DNA of 15,578 nt from Acidimicrobiia bacterium (GTDB taxonomy: Bacteria > Actinomycetota > Acidimicrobiia > Spongiisociales > JAHEDJ01): positions 1 through 15,578 of the forward strand of contig JAUVQS010000020.1 in NCBI GenBank assembly GCA_030598025.1, given 5' to 3'. The notes under the pieces are model-generated. The model was not told where the DNA came from. It did no database searches and saw only the letters and a program-made list of their open reading frames with translations. The position numbers were made by a program, and so were the translations under genes. Shown one piece after another: positions 1-6,413 of the stretch. Positions within the stretch are counted from its first letter, which is position 1. Each line of letters begins with the position of its first letter.

Positions 1-1
1 A

Positions 2-427
2 GCGATGGGGGTTGGGTTCAACCTCACGTTGATCCTTACCCACACACCGATCGCGGTCGACGCATTGCGATCGTCGCAGTTCGGATCATTCGCGATGGAT
101 ATGATCTGGTTGCTCTCCGGCCTGGCGTTGTGGGCGCCCATCGTCGGATCTCTAGCCGAGTTTCGGGAGCGTTCCTATCCGGCCCGCATGCTTTACCTGT
201 TCTTCGCCACGGGAGTCGTCACGATCATCCCGGCGAGTTTCTTGACCTTCGCCAATTTGCCCCTGTACGAAACGTACGAGCTGGCCCCGAGAGTCTTCGG
301 CCTGACGGCCGTCGATGACCAACAAATCGCCGGCCTGATCATGAAGTTGGCCACCGTCCCGATCGTCTGGCCGGTGTTGGCAGGGATGATGTATCGCTGG
401 GCGACGTCGGAGCGAGTCGCCGCCTAG
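2..427 (+). CDS. Cytochrome c oxidase assembly factor CtaG-like membrane protein, C-terminal part
   Basis: This is the C-terminal part of a polytopic membrane protein; the reading frame is open to the left edge, so the true start lies outside the window. The visible 141 codons contain an HTPI segment followed by a hydrophobic helix, two further helices (around LYLFFATGVVTIIPASFL and VPIVWPVLAGMMY), and a DDQQIAGLIMK motif between the last two. The HTP and DQQ-GGLIM-type motifs are characteristic of the caa3-type CtaG family, which helps deliver copper during assembly of cytochrome c oxidase in the cytoplasmic membrane. Family members are usually near 270-300 residues, so about half is missing. 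No neighbouring oxidase gene is visible. The next gene starts 45 bp downstream on the same strand and looks unrelated. The family call rests on motif recall, not on an alignment. Confidence 0.72.
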   Translation, partial: AMGVGFNLTLILTHTPIAVDALRSSQFGSFAMDMIWLLSGLALWAPIVGSLAEFRERSYPARMLYLFFATGVVTIIPASFLTFANLPLYETYELAPRVFGLTAVDDQQIAGLIMKLATVPIVWPVLAGMMYRWATSERVAA

Positions 428-462
428 GAGTCCTGGACGCCACCGCCGCGGTAGGGTAGTTT

Positions 463-475
463 CGTCACTGTTATG
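463..475. repeat. CGTCACTGT motif, copy 1, overlapping a start codon
   Basis: CGTCACTGTTATG, whose last three bases are the start codon of the zinc-ribbon gene. It matches the 13-mers at 863-875 and 985-997 over the first nine bases and resembles a weaker copy at 1251-1263. Its position at the start of the gene would suit a regulator site or a conserved transcription-start element. Function unknown. Confidence 0.4.
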
Positions 476-832
476 AAACTGAAGCGCCCCCTCCTGTGCA
501 AGTGGTGTGGGGAAGAGTTCCGCGCCACCCCCGGTCCCGGACGTCCCAAGCAATACTGCCGGTCGAGTCACCGACAGCGAGCCTATGAAGCCCGCCGCCT
601 CGGAGAGAGCCGGCAACTTCTTCCCGACGAAGTCATCGTTTCACGCCGCGCCTGGGAGGCGCTTCGTGACGCGCTGTATCGATTGGAGTCTGCCGCCGAA
701 GATGTGGCCGTCGACCTCGAGACGGGAGCGCCGACCAAGATCGACTATGTCCGGGCCCTTGCACATCTCAGCGAAGCGGTCCGGCACCTTCAGGAAGTAT
801 CAGTCGAACCGGTGGCGATCGGCGGGGACTGA
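473..832 (+). CDS. Small zinc-ribbon protein of unknown function
   Basis: A 119-residue soluble protein. The N-terminus carries a likely zinc site, C9-x2-C12-x16-C29-x3-H33, followed directly by a basic RQRAYEARR stretch (residues 34-42). Small actinobacterial proteins with CxxC...C-x3-C/H-RQRAYxAR are common and mostly uncharacterised; here the fourth ligand would be His. Residues 55-119 are predicted helical and acidic, with no recognised domain. The basic segment next to the zinc site suggests nucleic-acid or protein binding, but this is inference. The ATG at 473 is the only sensible start; no Shine-Dalgarno is visible upstream, while TAGGGT (452-457) or TAGTTT (457-462) could be a -10 giving a very short leader. 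The start codon lies inside a 13-bp motif (463-475) that recurs in the region downstream. Confidence 0.75.
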   Translation: MKLKRPLLCKWCGEEFRATPGPGRPKQYCRSSHRQRAYEARRLGESRQLLPDEVIVSRRAWEALRDALYRLESAAEDVAVDLETGAPTKIDYVRALAHLSEAVRHLQEVSVEPVAIGGD

Positions 833-862
833 ACCTCAGGGAAGCTGCCACCCACGTCAATG

Positions 863-875
863 CGTCACTGTGACG
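863..875. repeat. CGTCACTGT motif, copy 2, perfect palindrome
   Basis: CGTCAC-T-GTGACG, a perfect inverted repeat with 6-bp arms around one central base, about 30 bp after the stop of the zinc-ribbon gene. The context ATGCGTCACTGTGA is shared exactly with the copy at 985. The symmetry suits a dimeric DNA-binding protein; the regulator is unknown. Confidence 0.5.
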
Positions 876-984
876 TAACCTTCGCCGGGTTCCCCTGCCC
901 GCGAGAGGGGAGTTGCGAGGAGTTCTGGAACCCCGATCCCCAGATCCGCGCCGAATGACCCGCTCGCTACACCGAAGACAGATG

Positions 985-997
985 CGTCACTGTGATG
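985..997. repeat. CGTCACTGT motif, copy 3
   Basis: CGTCACTGTGATG, identical to copy 2 except for one base in the right arm, 122 bp further on. It runs into TTATAGC, which could be a weak -10 element, but no gene follows on the plus strand. Confidence 0.45.
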
Positions 998-1250
998 TTA
1001 TAGCGCGGGGATTGCCTTCCAGAGACCAAGTACGAAGAGCGACCGGGAGTAGTCATCGCGAAGTTCGGCTATCAACCGGGTGGGCGCCTCGAGGTCTGAT
1101 GCAGTGGCTCGCGGGTTGCGAGCTATGAGCGTCGACGGCCTCGGATGGTGGAGCATGGAAGTTGGTCGGAAGTCTGGCTGCCTCCAGCCGCGCTTCGTTC
1201 CCGGATTGGGGACTCGATCCCTTCCCGAGCAGCCAACTGCAAGCGCCCAT

Positions 1251-1263
1251 AATCACCGTTATG
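1251..1263. repeat. Weak fourth copy of the CGTCACTGT motif
   Basis: AATCACCGTTATG matches copy 1 at ten of thirteen positions, sharing TCAC-GTTATG. It is close to the end of the minus-strand ABC-F gene. It may be chance. Confidence 0.25.
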
Positions 1264-1318
1264 TAAAGTAAGTACGAAATAGACGATCTCCCCACCCCGG
1301 CCGGCGTTCGACACACTC

Positions 1319-3079
1319 CTACTCCTGAGCCAGTGCCTCCGCCCTTTCGGTCAACTCCAACCAGCGGGTTTCGGCGCGATCAACCGCCTCCATTGCCGCG
1401 GCCAGTTGAGTGGCGAGCTCGGTTGAACGCTGGTAATCCCCTACTGCCTCGTCGAGTACCTCAGCGAGACCGCGCCTCACCTCCTCGAGGTTGGGGATGA
1501 TCCTCGTTAGCTCATCGAGTTCAGTCTGTTCCTTGTAGGTGAGCTTCCGAGGTCGCTGTCTGGGTCGCCGGCGGCCGGGAGCGGGTCGTGATTCCGCCGG
1601 TGGGTCGGCGACCATGCTTGCTCGATATGCAGCCCATCCTCCGGGGTGATGAAGCACCGACGCATCCGGTTGGATGGATATGAGATCAGAGCACGTTCTT
1701 TCGAGGAAGTAGCGATCATGACTCGCGACGACGACGGCTCCGTCCCATGCATCGAGGTACTCCTCGAGGATGTTGAGCGTATCGATGTCGAGGTCGTTGG
1801 TTGGTTCGTCGAGAAGAAGAAGATTGGGCGCTTCCATGAGGCTCAGGAGGAGTTCGAGCCGTCGGCGCTCTCCGCCTGAAAGGTCTCCTACCTCTGATTG
1901 TTGCTGGTCTCTCGTGAACTGGAATCGTTCGAGCAACTGTGTCCCGGACACCCTGATGCCGCTCTCGAGGAGCACTTCGTCGCGGCGTTGGCGAACCACG
2001 GCATGGACGCGCGTCTCCGGCCGAATAGAGCGAGGGTCCTGGTCGTACCAGCCGGAGTGCACCGTCGAACCAACTTCGACCCGTCCTTCGTCGGGCCGGA
2101 CCCGCCCTGCAATGAGGTTGAGAAGAGTGGTCTTGCCGGCCGCGTTGGGGCCCACAATGCCGATCCGAGCATCAGATTGCAGTTTGAGATCAACGTTTCT
2201 GAGTACCCACTGGTCGCCGTATCTCTTTCCGGCGTCGTGGAGTTCGACCACCTTCGATCCAATCCGGCGCGACGGAAGATCAATGGTGAGCTCCCGGCGG
2301 GCCCGTCGTCGTTGCTGGGCGAGAAGGTCATGGGTCTGCCCCACTCGGGCCCTGGATTTGGTGGTTCGAGCCTTGGGTGATCGTCGTAGCCAGGCCAACT
2401 CGGTCTTGATCCGCTGCTGAAGTCGATGCTCCATCACTGCCTCGTGCGCGTCACGTTTGGCGGCAGACTCGAGGTAGTCCTCATACGTTCCTTGATGCGA
2501 ATGCAACACGCGATCATGGATCTCGATTACACGGGTGGCCACACGATCGAGCAGGAAACGGTCGTGCGTTACGAGAAGGATTGCTTCGGGGCGCGCCCGG
2601 AGGTGGTCTTCGAGCCAGTCGATTAGATCGACATCAAGATGGTTGGTGGGCTCGTCGAGGATGAGAAGGTCGCACTCGGCGCTCAGAGCCAGGGACAGTG
2701 CCAGCCGCTTGCGCTGCCCGCCCGAAAGCGTCGAGCAGGCGGCACGTGTGTCTGTCAACCCGAATCGATCCGAAAGGGCAATAGCCTGACGGTCCGTGCC
2801 AATGGCATCGGCCACGGTGGCGTCGTCGTCGAAGGTCGGATCTTGTTCGAGGTAGGCGACTCGCAAACCCCGGGCGCGAACGATTGAGCCGTCGTCGGCT
2901 TCCTCGAGTCCGGCGATTATGGCCAACAGCGTTGTCTTCCCTGATCCGTTCCGACCGATGATTCCGATGTGGTCTCCGGCGGAGATCCCAACTGATACGC
3001 CGGCCAGAACCGGGTTCTCGGGATAGGACTTCGAGATGTCTTCGAGACTGAGCAAATGCATGGGAGGTTTTGTGTTCAA
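1319..3079 (-). CDS. ABC-F family ATPase, Uup-like
   Basis: A soluble protein with two ABC ATPase domains in one chain and no membrane segments, the layout of ABC-F proteins, which act on the ribosome; Uup has also been linked to DNA transactions. Domain 1 has Walker A GRNGSGKTT (residues 42-50), signature LSGGQ (118-122), Walker B LLILDEPTNHLD (138-149) and H-loop H172. Domain 2 has Walker A GPNAAGKTT, signature LSGGE and Walker B LLLLDEPTNDLD. A basic RRRPRQRPRK stretch then leads to a C-terminal helical segment of about 75 residues, resembling the Uup coiled coil; I assign Uup on this basis. Domain 1 is unusually short between the Q-loop and the signature (about 39 residues). The TTG at 3079 overlaps the upstream stop as TTGA, suggesting coupling; the ATG at 3061, which opens MHLLSLEDISKSY, is an equally good start. 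Neither has a clear Shine-Dalgarno. Confidence 0.88.
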   Translation of the reverse strand: MNTKPPMHLLSLEDISKSYPENPVLAGVSVGISAGDHIGIIGRNGSGKTTLLAIIAGLEEADDGSIVRARGLRVAYLEQDPTFDDDATVADAIGTDRQAIALSDRFGLTDTRAACSTLSGGQRKRLALSLALSAECDLLILDEPTNHLDVDLIDWLEDHLRARPEAILLVTHDRFLLDRVATRVIEIHDRVLHSHQGTYEDYLESAAKRDAHEAVMEHRLQQRIKTELAWLRRSPKARTTKSRARVGQTHDLLAQQRRRARRELTIDLPSRRIGSKVVELHDAGKRYGDQWVLRNVDLKLQSDARIGIVGPNAAGKTTLLNLIAGRVRPDEGRVEVGSTVHSGWYDQDPRSIRPETRVHAVVRQRRDEVLLESGIRVSGTQLLERFQFTRDQQQSEVGDLSGGERRRLELLLSLMEAPNLLLLDEPTNDLDIDTLNILEEYLDAWDGAVVVASHDRYFLERTCSDLISIQPDASVLHHPGGWAAYRASMVADPPAESRPAPGRRRPRQRPRKLTYKEQTELDELTRIIPNLEEVRRGLAEVLDEAVGDYQRSTELATQLAAAMEAVDRAETRWLELTERAEALAQE

Positions 3080-3687
3080 TCCCAGAGCGTCGGAATGAGA
3101 GTCACCGGCCTCGCAGCCGGCTCTCCGGGCGCGGGAGGGCCGACCAGGCGCTCGACCAGCGACGCCCAGTCGAAGGACTCGGTTACCTCGGATGCTCGGA
3201 TCGTTATGAGTCGGTCTTCCGGGACGTACGTAGGAAGGATGGTGTCGAGGATCGATTCGATCTCGTTGCGGAACTTGGTGTTGGTACTGCGAACCCCGTC
3301 GACCCGGAGGGGCACATCTGGCAATAGCCGCACGAACAGATCGTAGGTTTCACACCATTTCCGCACCAGCGGCCTGAGCTCGAAAGGGTCCTCTCCCCGG
3401 GTGGCGCGAAGGAAATAGGCGAAGTTGTCGATGACGGCCCGGTCGGTGACCAATACTTCCGCTCGCTTGCGCAGCTCCAGTTCCTGCTGAATCTGCGCCA
3501 TGATCACCCAGAGCTGCGCCTCGGGCGTTGCACCCTCGTTCAATCCCAGAGGGTTGAACCGGATGACCTCACGGCCGACCTCCACGCTGCGGCCGCTTCG
3601 GCCTACTGCTCCTGCAAACGAATGGACTGCGTTGGTTTTTCTCACGGAGTGAGATCCGATGAAGGCGATCTTGGATGTTGAGGGCAT
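3076..3687 (-). CDS. P-loop NTPase of the AAA_28/NadR-like type with degenerate Walker A
   Basis: A 203-residue protein that looks like a small single-domain NTPase or kinase. The N-terminal strand KIAFIG leads into G11-SHSV-R16-K17-T18-N19, where relatives have GTHGxGKTT: the Gly before the Lys is Arg (codon AGA) and the final Thr is Asn. Downstream motifs fit the family: NE with a following EAQLW helix (about 50-60) and TDRAVIDNFAYF (81-92), where Asp-Arg resembles the Walker B/DR motif of nucleoside-kinase-like P-loop proteins. The substrate is unknown. I chose ATG 3687 because the first strand begins five residues later; a GTG at 3720 would add 11 residues. No strong ribosome site precedes either. 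The stop overlaps the TTG start of the ABC-F gene, so the two are probably cotranscribed. ATP binding may be weakened by the altered loop. Confidence 0.68.
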   Translation of the reverse strand: MPSTSKIAFIGSHSVRKTNAVHSFAGAVGRSGRSVEVGREVIRFNPLGLNEGATPEAQLWVIMAQIQQELELRKRAEVLVTDRAVIDNFAYFLRATRGEDPFELRPLVRKWCETYDLFVRLLPDVPLRVDGVRSTNTKFRNEIESILDTILPTYVPEDRLITIRASEVTESFDWASLVERLVGPPAPGEPAARPVTLIPTLWD

Positions 3688-3879
3688 TTCCCGGGGCGAT
3701 CTGTGTCCGATGGCTCGCACGCTACAAGGTGAGGCGCGGAGACGACGGATTTGGGCGGCGACGACCCGCCACTCCCCCGGAATGTTCCAAAGCGGGCCCG
3801 TTACCGGGTCCTGGGTGGCCCATGGAATCGAGCATCATGGCCCCTAACAAGTCGGGTTGGTACGTGTTGTTATACGGTG
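3688..3879. other. Divergent intergenic region between the NTPase and the kinase-like gene
   Basis: This spacer should hold promoters for both directions. The plus strand has TGTTATACG (3868-3876), an extended -10-like sequence, ending next to the start codon of the kinase-like gene. A hairpin GGGCCCG/CGGGTCC with loop TTAC spans 3794-3811. I see no clear -35 or operator. If the GTG at 3720 is the true NTPase start, the spacer is 33 bp shorter. Confidence 0.4.
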
Positions 3880-4602
3880 ATGTCCTCACTCGATCGACTT
3901 GAACGATACCTGCAGGCCGAGATGGATAAACTGCGGAATGTATCTCCAGCTCCGGATCAGTCAGAGACCATTTCTCCGTTTGTCACGATCTCCCGGCAGG
4001 CGGGCGCCGGGGGGCACACCCTGGCGAATGTCATGTTGTCGGTCTTCGGGGAGCAGGCCGACACCGATCTGTTCGAGGGATGGCAGGTTTTCGATCAGAA
4101 TCTCTGTCAACACCTCGCCACGGACCCGCTATACGCCGGCTCGCTGAGTTCGCTGTTGGCGGATGAGTACCACTCCCCTACCCAGGACTTCTTCCATCAG
4201 GTCGTACGCTCGACGCTGGATCAAGACGCGGTCATGGCGCGAGTCTTTCAGCTCGTTCGGTCGGTCGCCTTGATTGGCAAGGCCATCATTGTTGGGCGCG
4301 CCGGATCTCAGGTCACGAGAGACGTCGAAGGTGGTGTGCGGCTTCGCATCGTCGCCCCCGAGCAACTGCGGATCGAGCGCATCATGGCGGCCCGTGACCT
4401 CACACCCCGTGAGGCGTCATCCGAGATTCGCAAACTCGACGGCCATCGCGCCCGTCTCCTCAAGACTCATTTCAGAATCGACGTAGACGATCCACTCGGC
4501 TACGACGCGGTGTGGAACACGGGTTCGGCAACCGCTCTCGAGATTGCCGAAGCAACTGCCGCGATGCTTCGCCGGCGGACTCTGAGCGACGGCGAAGCAT
4601 GA
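3880..4602 (+). CDS. Cytidylate-kinase-like family protein
   Basis: A 240-residue cytoplasmic protein resembling the cytidylate kinase-like family (Cytidylate_kin2). Diagnostic segments are ISRQAGAGGHTLA (37-49), which replaces the classical P-loop as in other members (ISRQ-GSGG), then AIIVGRAGS in mid-protein, VRLRIVAPEQLR with a following AARDLT helix, and near the C-terminus the DD-x-YDAVWNT motif (family form YD-NT). The biochemical activity of this subfamily is poorly known; a nucleotide or other small-molecule phosphotransfer role is an inference from the fold. I chose ATG 3880; the GTG just before it is also possible, and an upstream extension to 3751 has non-family, Arg/Pro-rich composition and is probably not translated. 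The next gene starts inside the stop codon (ATGA), indicating translational coupling. Confidence 0.75.
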   Translation: MSSLDRLERYLQAEMDKLRNVSPAPDQSETISPFVTISRQAGAGGHTLANVMLSVFGEQADTDLFEGWQVFDQNLCQHLATDPLYAGSLSSLLADEYHSPTQDFFHQVVRSTLDQDAVMARVFQLVRSVALIGKAIIVGRAGSQVTRDVEGGVRLRIVAPEQLRIERIMAARDLTPREASSEIRKLDGHRARLLKTHFRIDVDDPLGYDAVWNTGSATALEIAEATAAMLRRRTLSDGEA

Positions 4603-5075
4603 CGGAGCGAGTACTGCTGGGGCCCTTCTATACGCTTGCCAAAGCATCACGGCGAGCGTTTCGTGCCACCGACGAAGTGCGCATCCGGCCCGATCTGCTT
4701 CGCATCGGTGGAAGACGAACCAAAGAGGCGTATTTCGCCTTCCAATTCGACGGTGCCGGCATACGTAGTGATGTTGGCTCGGCCGTTCTCGCTCTTCGGG
4801 GAGTTCTCGACGATCTCGCCATCGCGGATTGGCTGGTCCGCCCGAACAGCGCTTTATCCGGGGACTCCCCGCTGCTTCGCATGAATCGACGAGGAGGAAC
4901 AGCAGAGGTTCTCGCAGTAGTTGCGGACCGCCGGGCGGTGATCACCTCCTCGAATCAGTGGAGGGTCGAAGAAGAAGCGAGGCAGCCTCCCGAGCCCGGT
5001 CGATCACATCCCATGGAGGCCGGTCCGAGGCACCGGCCCACACCTTCGTTTGTGAAAGTGGTAGGAAGTCATTGA
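4599..5075 (+). CDS. Protein with Xre/MbcA/ParS-like (DUF2384-type) C-terminal region
   Basis: A 158-residue protein of uncertain function. The segment from about 47 to 110 reads FAFQFD-x-G, a helical stretch, then ADWLVRPNSALSGDSPL (76-92) and a Gly-Gly-x-x-x-V pattern (99-104). This follows the toxin-binding region of Xre/MbcA/ParS antitoxins, W-L-x2-P-N-x2-L-x-G-x2-P-L...G...V. An N-terminal DNA-binding domain is not obvious in residues 1-45. No RES-domain or other toxin gene lies next to it; its partner by position is the kinase-like protein, to which it is coupled by a 4-bp ATGA overlap. Residues 118-158 are polar and probably disordered. The assignment comes from pattern recall and should be tested by profile search. 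It could instead be an unrelated actinobacterial protein. Confidence 0.5.
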   Translation: MTERVLLGPFYTLAKASRRAFRATDEVRIRPDLLRIGGRRTKEAYFAFQFDGAGIRSDVGSAVLALRGVLDDLAIADWLVRPNSALSGDSPLLRMNRRGGTAEVLAVVADRRAVITSSNQWRVEEEARQPPEPGRSHPMEAGPRHRPTPSFVKVVGSH

Positions 5076-5187
5076 GCTGAAGCCACCGGACCCCGACCGA
5101 GGCTCGATCGACCACATCGCAATCGACATGCCAGAATTCGCCACATCATAGTTTCCGAGCCTTCCTAAGATCTTGGCAATCGAGGTA

Positions 5188-5195
5188 GAGGGAGG
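5188..5195 (+). promoter_or_regulatory. Ribosome binding site of the YCII-domain gene
   Basis: GAGGGAGG, eight bases before the ATG at 5204. It is one of few clear Shine-Dalgarno sequences in this window and fixes the start. The 128-bp spacer before the gene (5076-5203) contains CATAGT (5147-5152), a possible weak -10, and nothing else that I recognise. Confidence 0.7.
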
Positions 5196-5203
5196 ACCAC
5201 TGG

Positions 5204-5533
5204 ATGCCACGATTCATGCTGGTATACAAAGGTGACGCGACCGACATGTCGGACATGACGGAAGAAGAAGCTGGAGGGGTCATGGCCAAGTGGGGCGCCT
5301 GGATGCAGAAAGTCGGCTCGGCTCTGACCGACATCGGCTCACCATTCGGCCCAAGTACCTCATTGGTGGACGATGGAAGCACCGACATGGCTGCATCGCT
5401 GACCGGCTACTCGATCGTTGAGGCAGCGTCAATGAACGATGCGCTGGCTCTCGCCGATGGCCATCCCTACCTCAGCGAGGGAAAGGGCGACTTCGCAATT
5501 GATATCTACGAGATGATGCCCGTTCCTGTGTAG
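5204..5533 (+). CDS. YCII-related domain protein
   Basis: A 109-residue protein of the YCII/DGPF family, small alpha/beta-barrel dimers of mostly unknown function. It starts with the first strand MPRFMLVYKGD, then a helix with KWGAWMQKVG (29-38), DIGSPFGPS (about 43-51), GYSIVEAASMNDALALADGHPYL (67-89, with the conserved helix and His-Pro), and a last strand FAIDIYEMMPV. This order of elements is typical and the length is normal. The start is supported by GAGGGAGG eight bases upstream. Some family members sit with extracytoplasmic-function sigma factors, but none is seen here. It is probably transcribed alone, since the previous gene ends 128 bp upstream and the next gene is convergent. Confidence 0.8.
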   Translation: MPRFMLVYKGDATDMSDMTEEEAGGVMAKWGAWMQKVGSALTDIGSPFGPSTSLVDDGSTDMAASLTGYSIVEAASMNDALALADGHPYLSEGKGDFAIDIYEMMPVPV

Positions 5534-5539
5534 GAACGG
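5520..5539. terminator. Hairpin between convergent genes, possible bidirectional terminator
   Basis: CCGTTCC (5520-5526) and GGAACGG (5533-5539) form a perfect 7-bp stem with loop TGTGTA. It includes the stop codon of the YCII gene and lies 8 bp from the end of the convergent channel gene. No strong T run follows on either strand, so termination may be weak or not intrinsic. Confidence 0.45.
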
Positions 5540-5546
5540 CATTCAT

Positions 5547-6353
5547 TCAACCCAGGGAGAATCCGCAGGCGTCGCAGAACCGGGCGGTGGACGAGTGCAC
5601 CGCCGAGCCGCAACCCTTGCACGACCTCTCTCGCTGGCTCCTGGTTGCCACCTCAGCAGAAACGATTCCTGTTGGAACGGCGATGACGCTGTAGCCGACG
5701 ATCATCAGCATGGCCGCCAGAACCTGCCCTGGGGCCGTCGAAGGTGCGATGTCGCCGAATCCAACTGTGCTCATCGTGACGATCGACCAGTACACACCGC
5801 GGAACATTGAATCGAACCCGTGCTCGGGACCCTCGATGAGGTACATCGTGGAGCCGACGATCACGTTGAGTAGCACGACGACGATCAGGAACACGGCGAT
5901 CTTGCGCGAACTTGATCGGATGGCACGGATCAGGTAGTTGGCCTCACTGAGCCAATGAGCCATCTTGAAAACGCGAAATACCCGAAGCAGGCGTAGTGAC
6001 CGGATGACCAGCAGCGTTTGTGCTCCCGGTATGAAGTAGCTGAGGTAGACGGGCAAGATCGCCAGAAGGTCGACGACTCCGAAGAAGCTGCGGGCGTATC
6101 GTTTCGGGCGCTCGACGGTGACGAGGCGAGCGATGTACTCGATCGTGAACAGAATCGTGACGATCCACTCGAGGACCAGGAGTTGCGTCTCGTATCGTTC
6201 GCTGTACTCCTCCACGCTCTCGAACATGACGAGAACCACACTGAAAGAAATGACCAGCAACAGCACGACGTCGAAAGCCTTGGCAGCGGGCGTGTCGTGT
6301 TCGAAGATCACGTATCGGACGCGCTCGCGCCACGGTGTTGGAGCTGTTTCCAT
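5547..6353 (-). CDS. Voltage-gated potassium channel with C-terminal zinc ribbon
   Basis: A 268-residue six-helix cation channel of the Kv type in the cytoplasmic membrane. A voltage-sensor domain precedes the pore: S4 is RSLRLLRVFRVFKM (118-131), with Arg spaced every third residue. The pore loop contains TMSTVGFGD, with the K+ selectivity filter TVGFGD at 196-201, and S6 follows, ending AVPTG. After S6, a short tail carries C245-x2-C248-x11-C260-x2-C263, a zinc ribbon seen in a number of bacterial channels of this type, possibly for tetramer assembly or sensing (inference). I chose ATG 6353 rather than a start 57 bp upstream because TACGCT lies exactly six bases before it, the arrangement expected for a leaderless transcript. 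It is convergent with the YCII gene and 60 bp downstream of the deaminase gene. Confidence 0.87.
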   Translation of the reverse strand: METAPTPWRERVRYVIFEHDTPAAKAFDVVLLLVISFSVVLVMFESVEEYSERYETQLLVLEWIVTILFTIEYIARLVTVERPKRYARSFFGVVDLLAILPVYLSYFIPGAQTLLVIRSLRLLRVFRVFKMAHWLSEANYLIRAIRSSSRKIAVFLIVVVLLNVIVGSTMYLIEGPEHGFDSMFRGVYWSIVTMSTVGFGDIAPSTAPGQVLAAMLMIVGYSVIAVPTGIVSAEVATRSQRERSCKGCGSAVHSSTARFCDACGFSLG

Positions 6354-6365
6354 TCGCTCAGCGTA
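6354..6365 (-). promoter_or_regulatory. Predicted leaderless promoter (-10) of the potassium channel gene
   Basis: On the minus strand TACGCT (6365-6360) is followed by GAGCGA and then ATG, which would place the transcription start at the A of the start codon. The same layout precedes the aldo/keto reductase gene. No good -35 is visible. Confidence 0.5.
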
Positions 6366-6413
6366 GGGCAGGTGCTTCCCGAGCCCCGGGATTGCCCGGC
6401 CTGCCGACAAGGC

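Larger units (their letters stand above)
833..1318. other. 486-bp region without a convincing gene
   Basis: I see no supportable coding sequence here. Short open frames on both strands have Arg/Ser-rich, shadow-like composition and no ribosome binding site. The region holds two strong copies and one weak copy of the CGTCACTGT motif. It also holds small hairpins: TCCCCT/AGGGGA (891-896 with 906-911), GCTCGC/GCGAGC (1107-1112 with 1118-1123) and GGCTG/CAGCC (1176-1180 with 1185-1189). None is followed by a T tract on either strand, so they are not clear terminators. No tRNA cloverleaf was recognised. An unannotated small RNA cannot be excluded. Confidence 0.6.

Noticed and set aside
863..997. 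CRISPR array or CRP-type sites formed by the repeated motif
   Set aside because: There are only two strong adjacent copies, the unit is 13 bp with no spacer regularity, and the half-sites are TCAC-GTGA facing inward over one base, not TGTGA-N6-TCACA.
913..1316. Short open frames on both strands of the 833-1318 region
   Set aside because: Arg/Ser/Pro-rich composition, no ribosome site, overlapping each other on opposite strands and no recognisable motif. They look like chance frames in high-GC DNA.
3751..3879. N-terminal extension of the cytidylate-kinase-like gene
   Set aside because: The segment is Arg/Pro/Trp-rich with no resemblance to the family, and includes the divergent promoter spacer.
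6386..6399. CCGGG-ATTG-CCCGG hairpin after the deaminase gene as a terminator
   Set aside because: Only a 5-bp stem with no following T tract; too weak to annotate.
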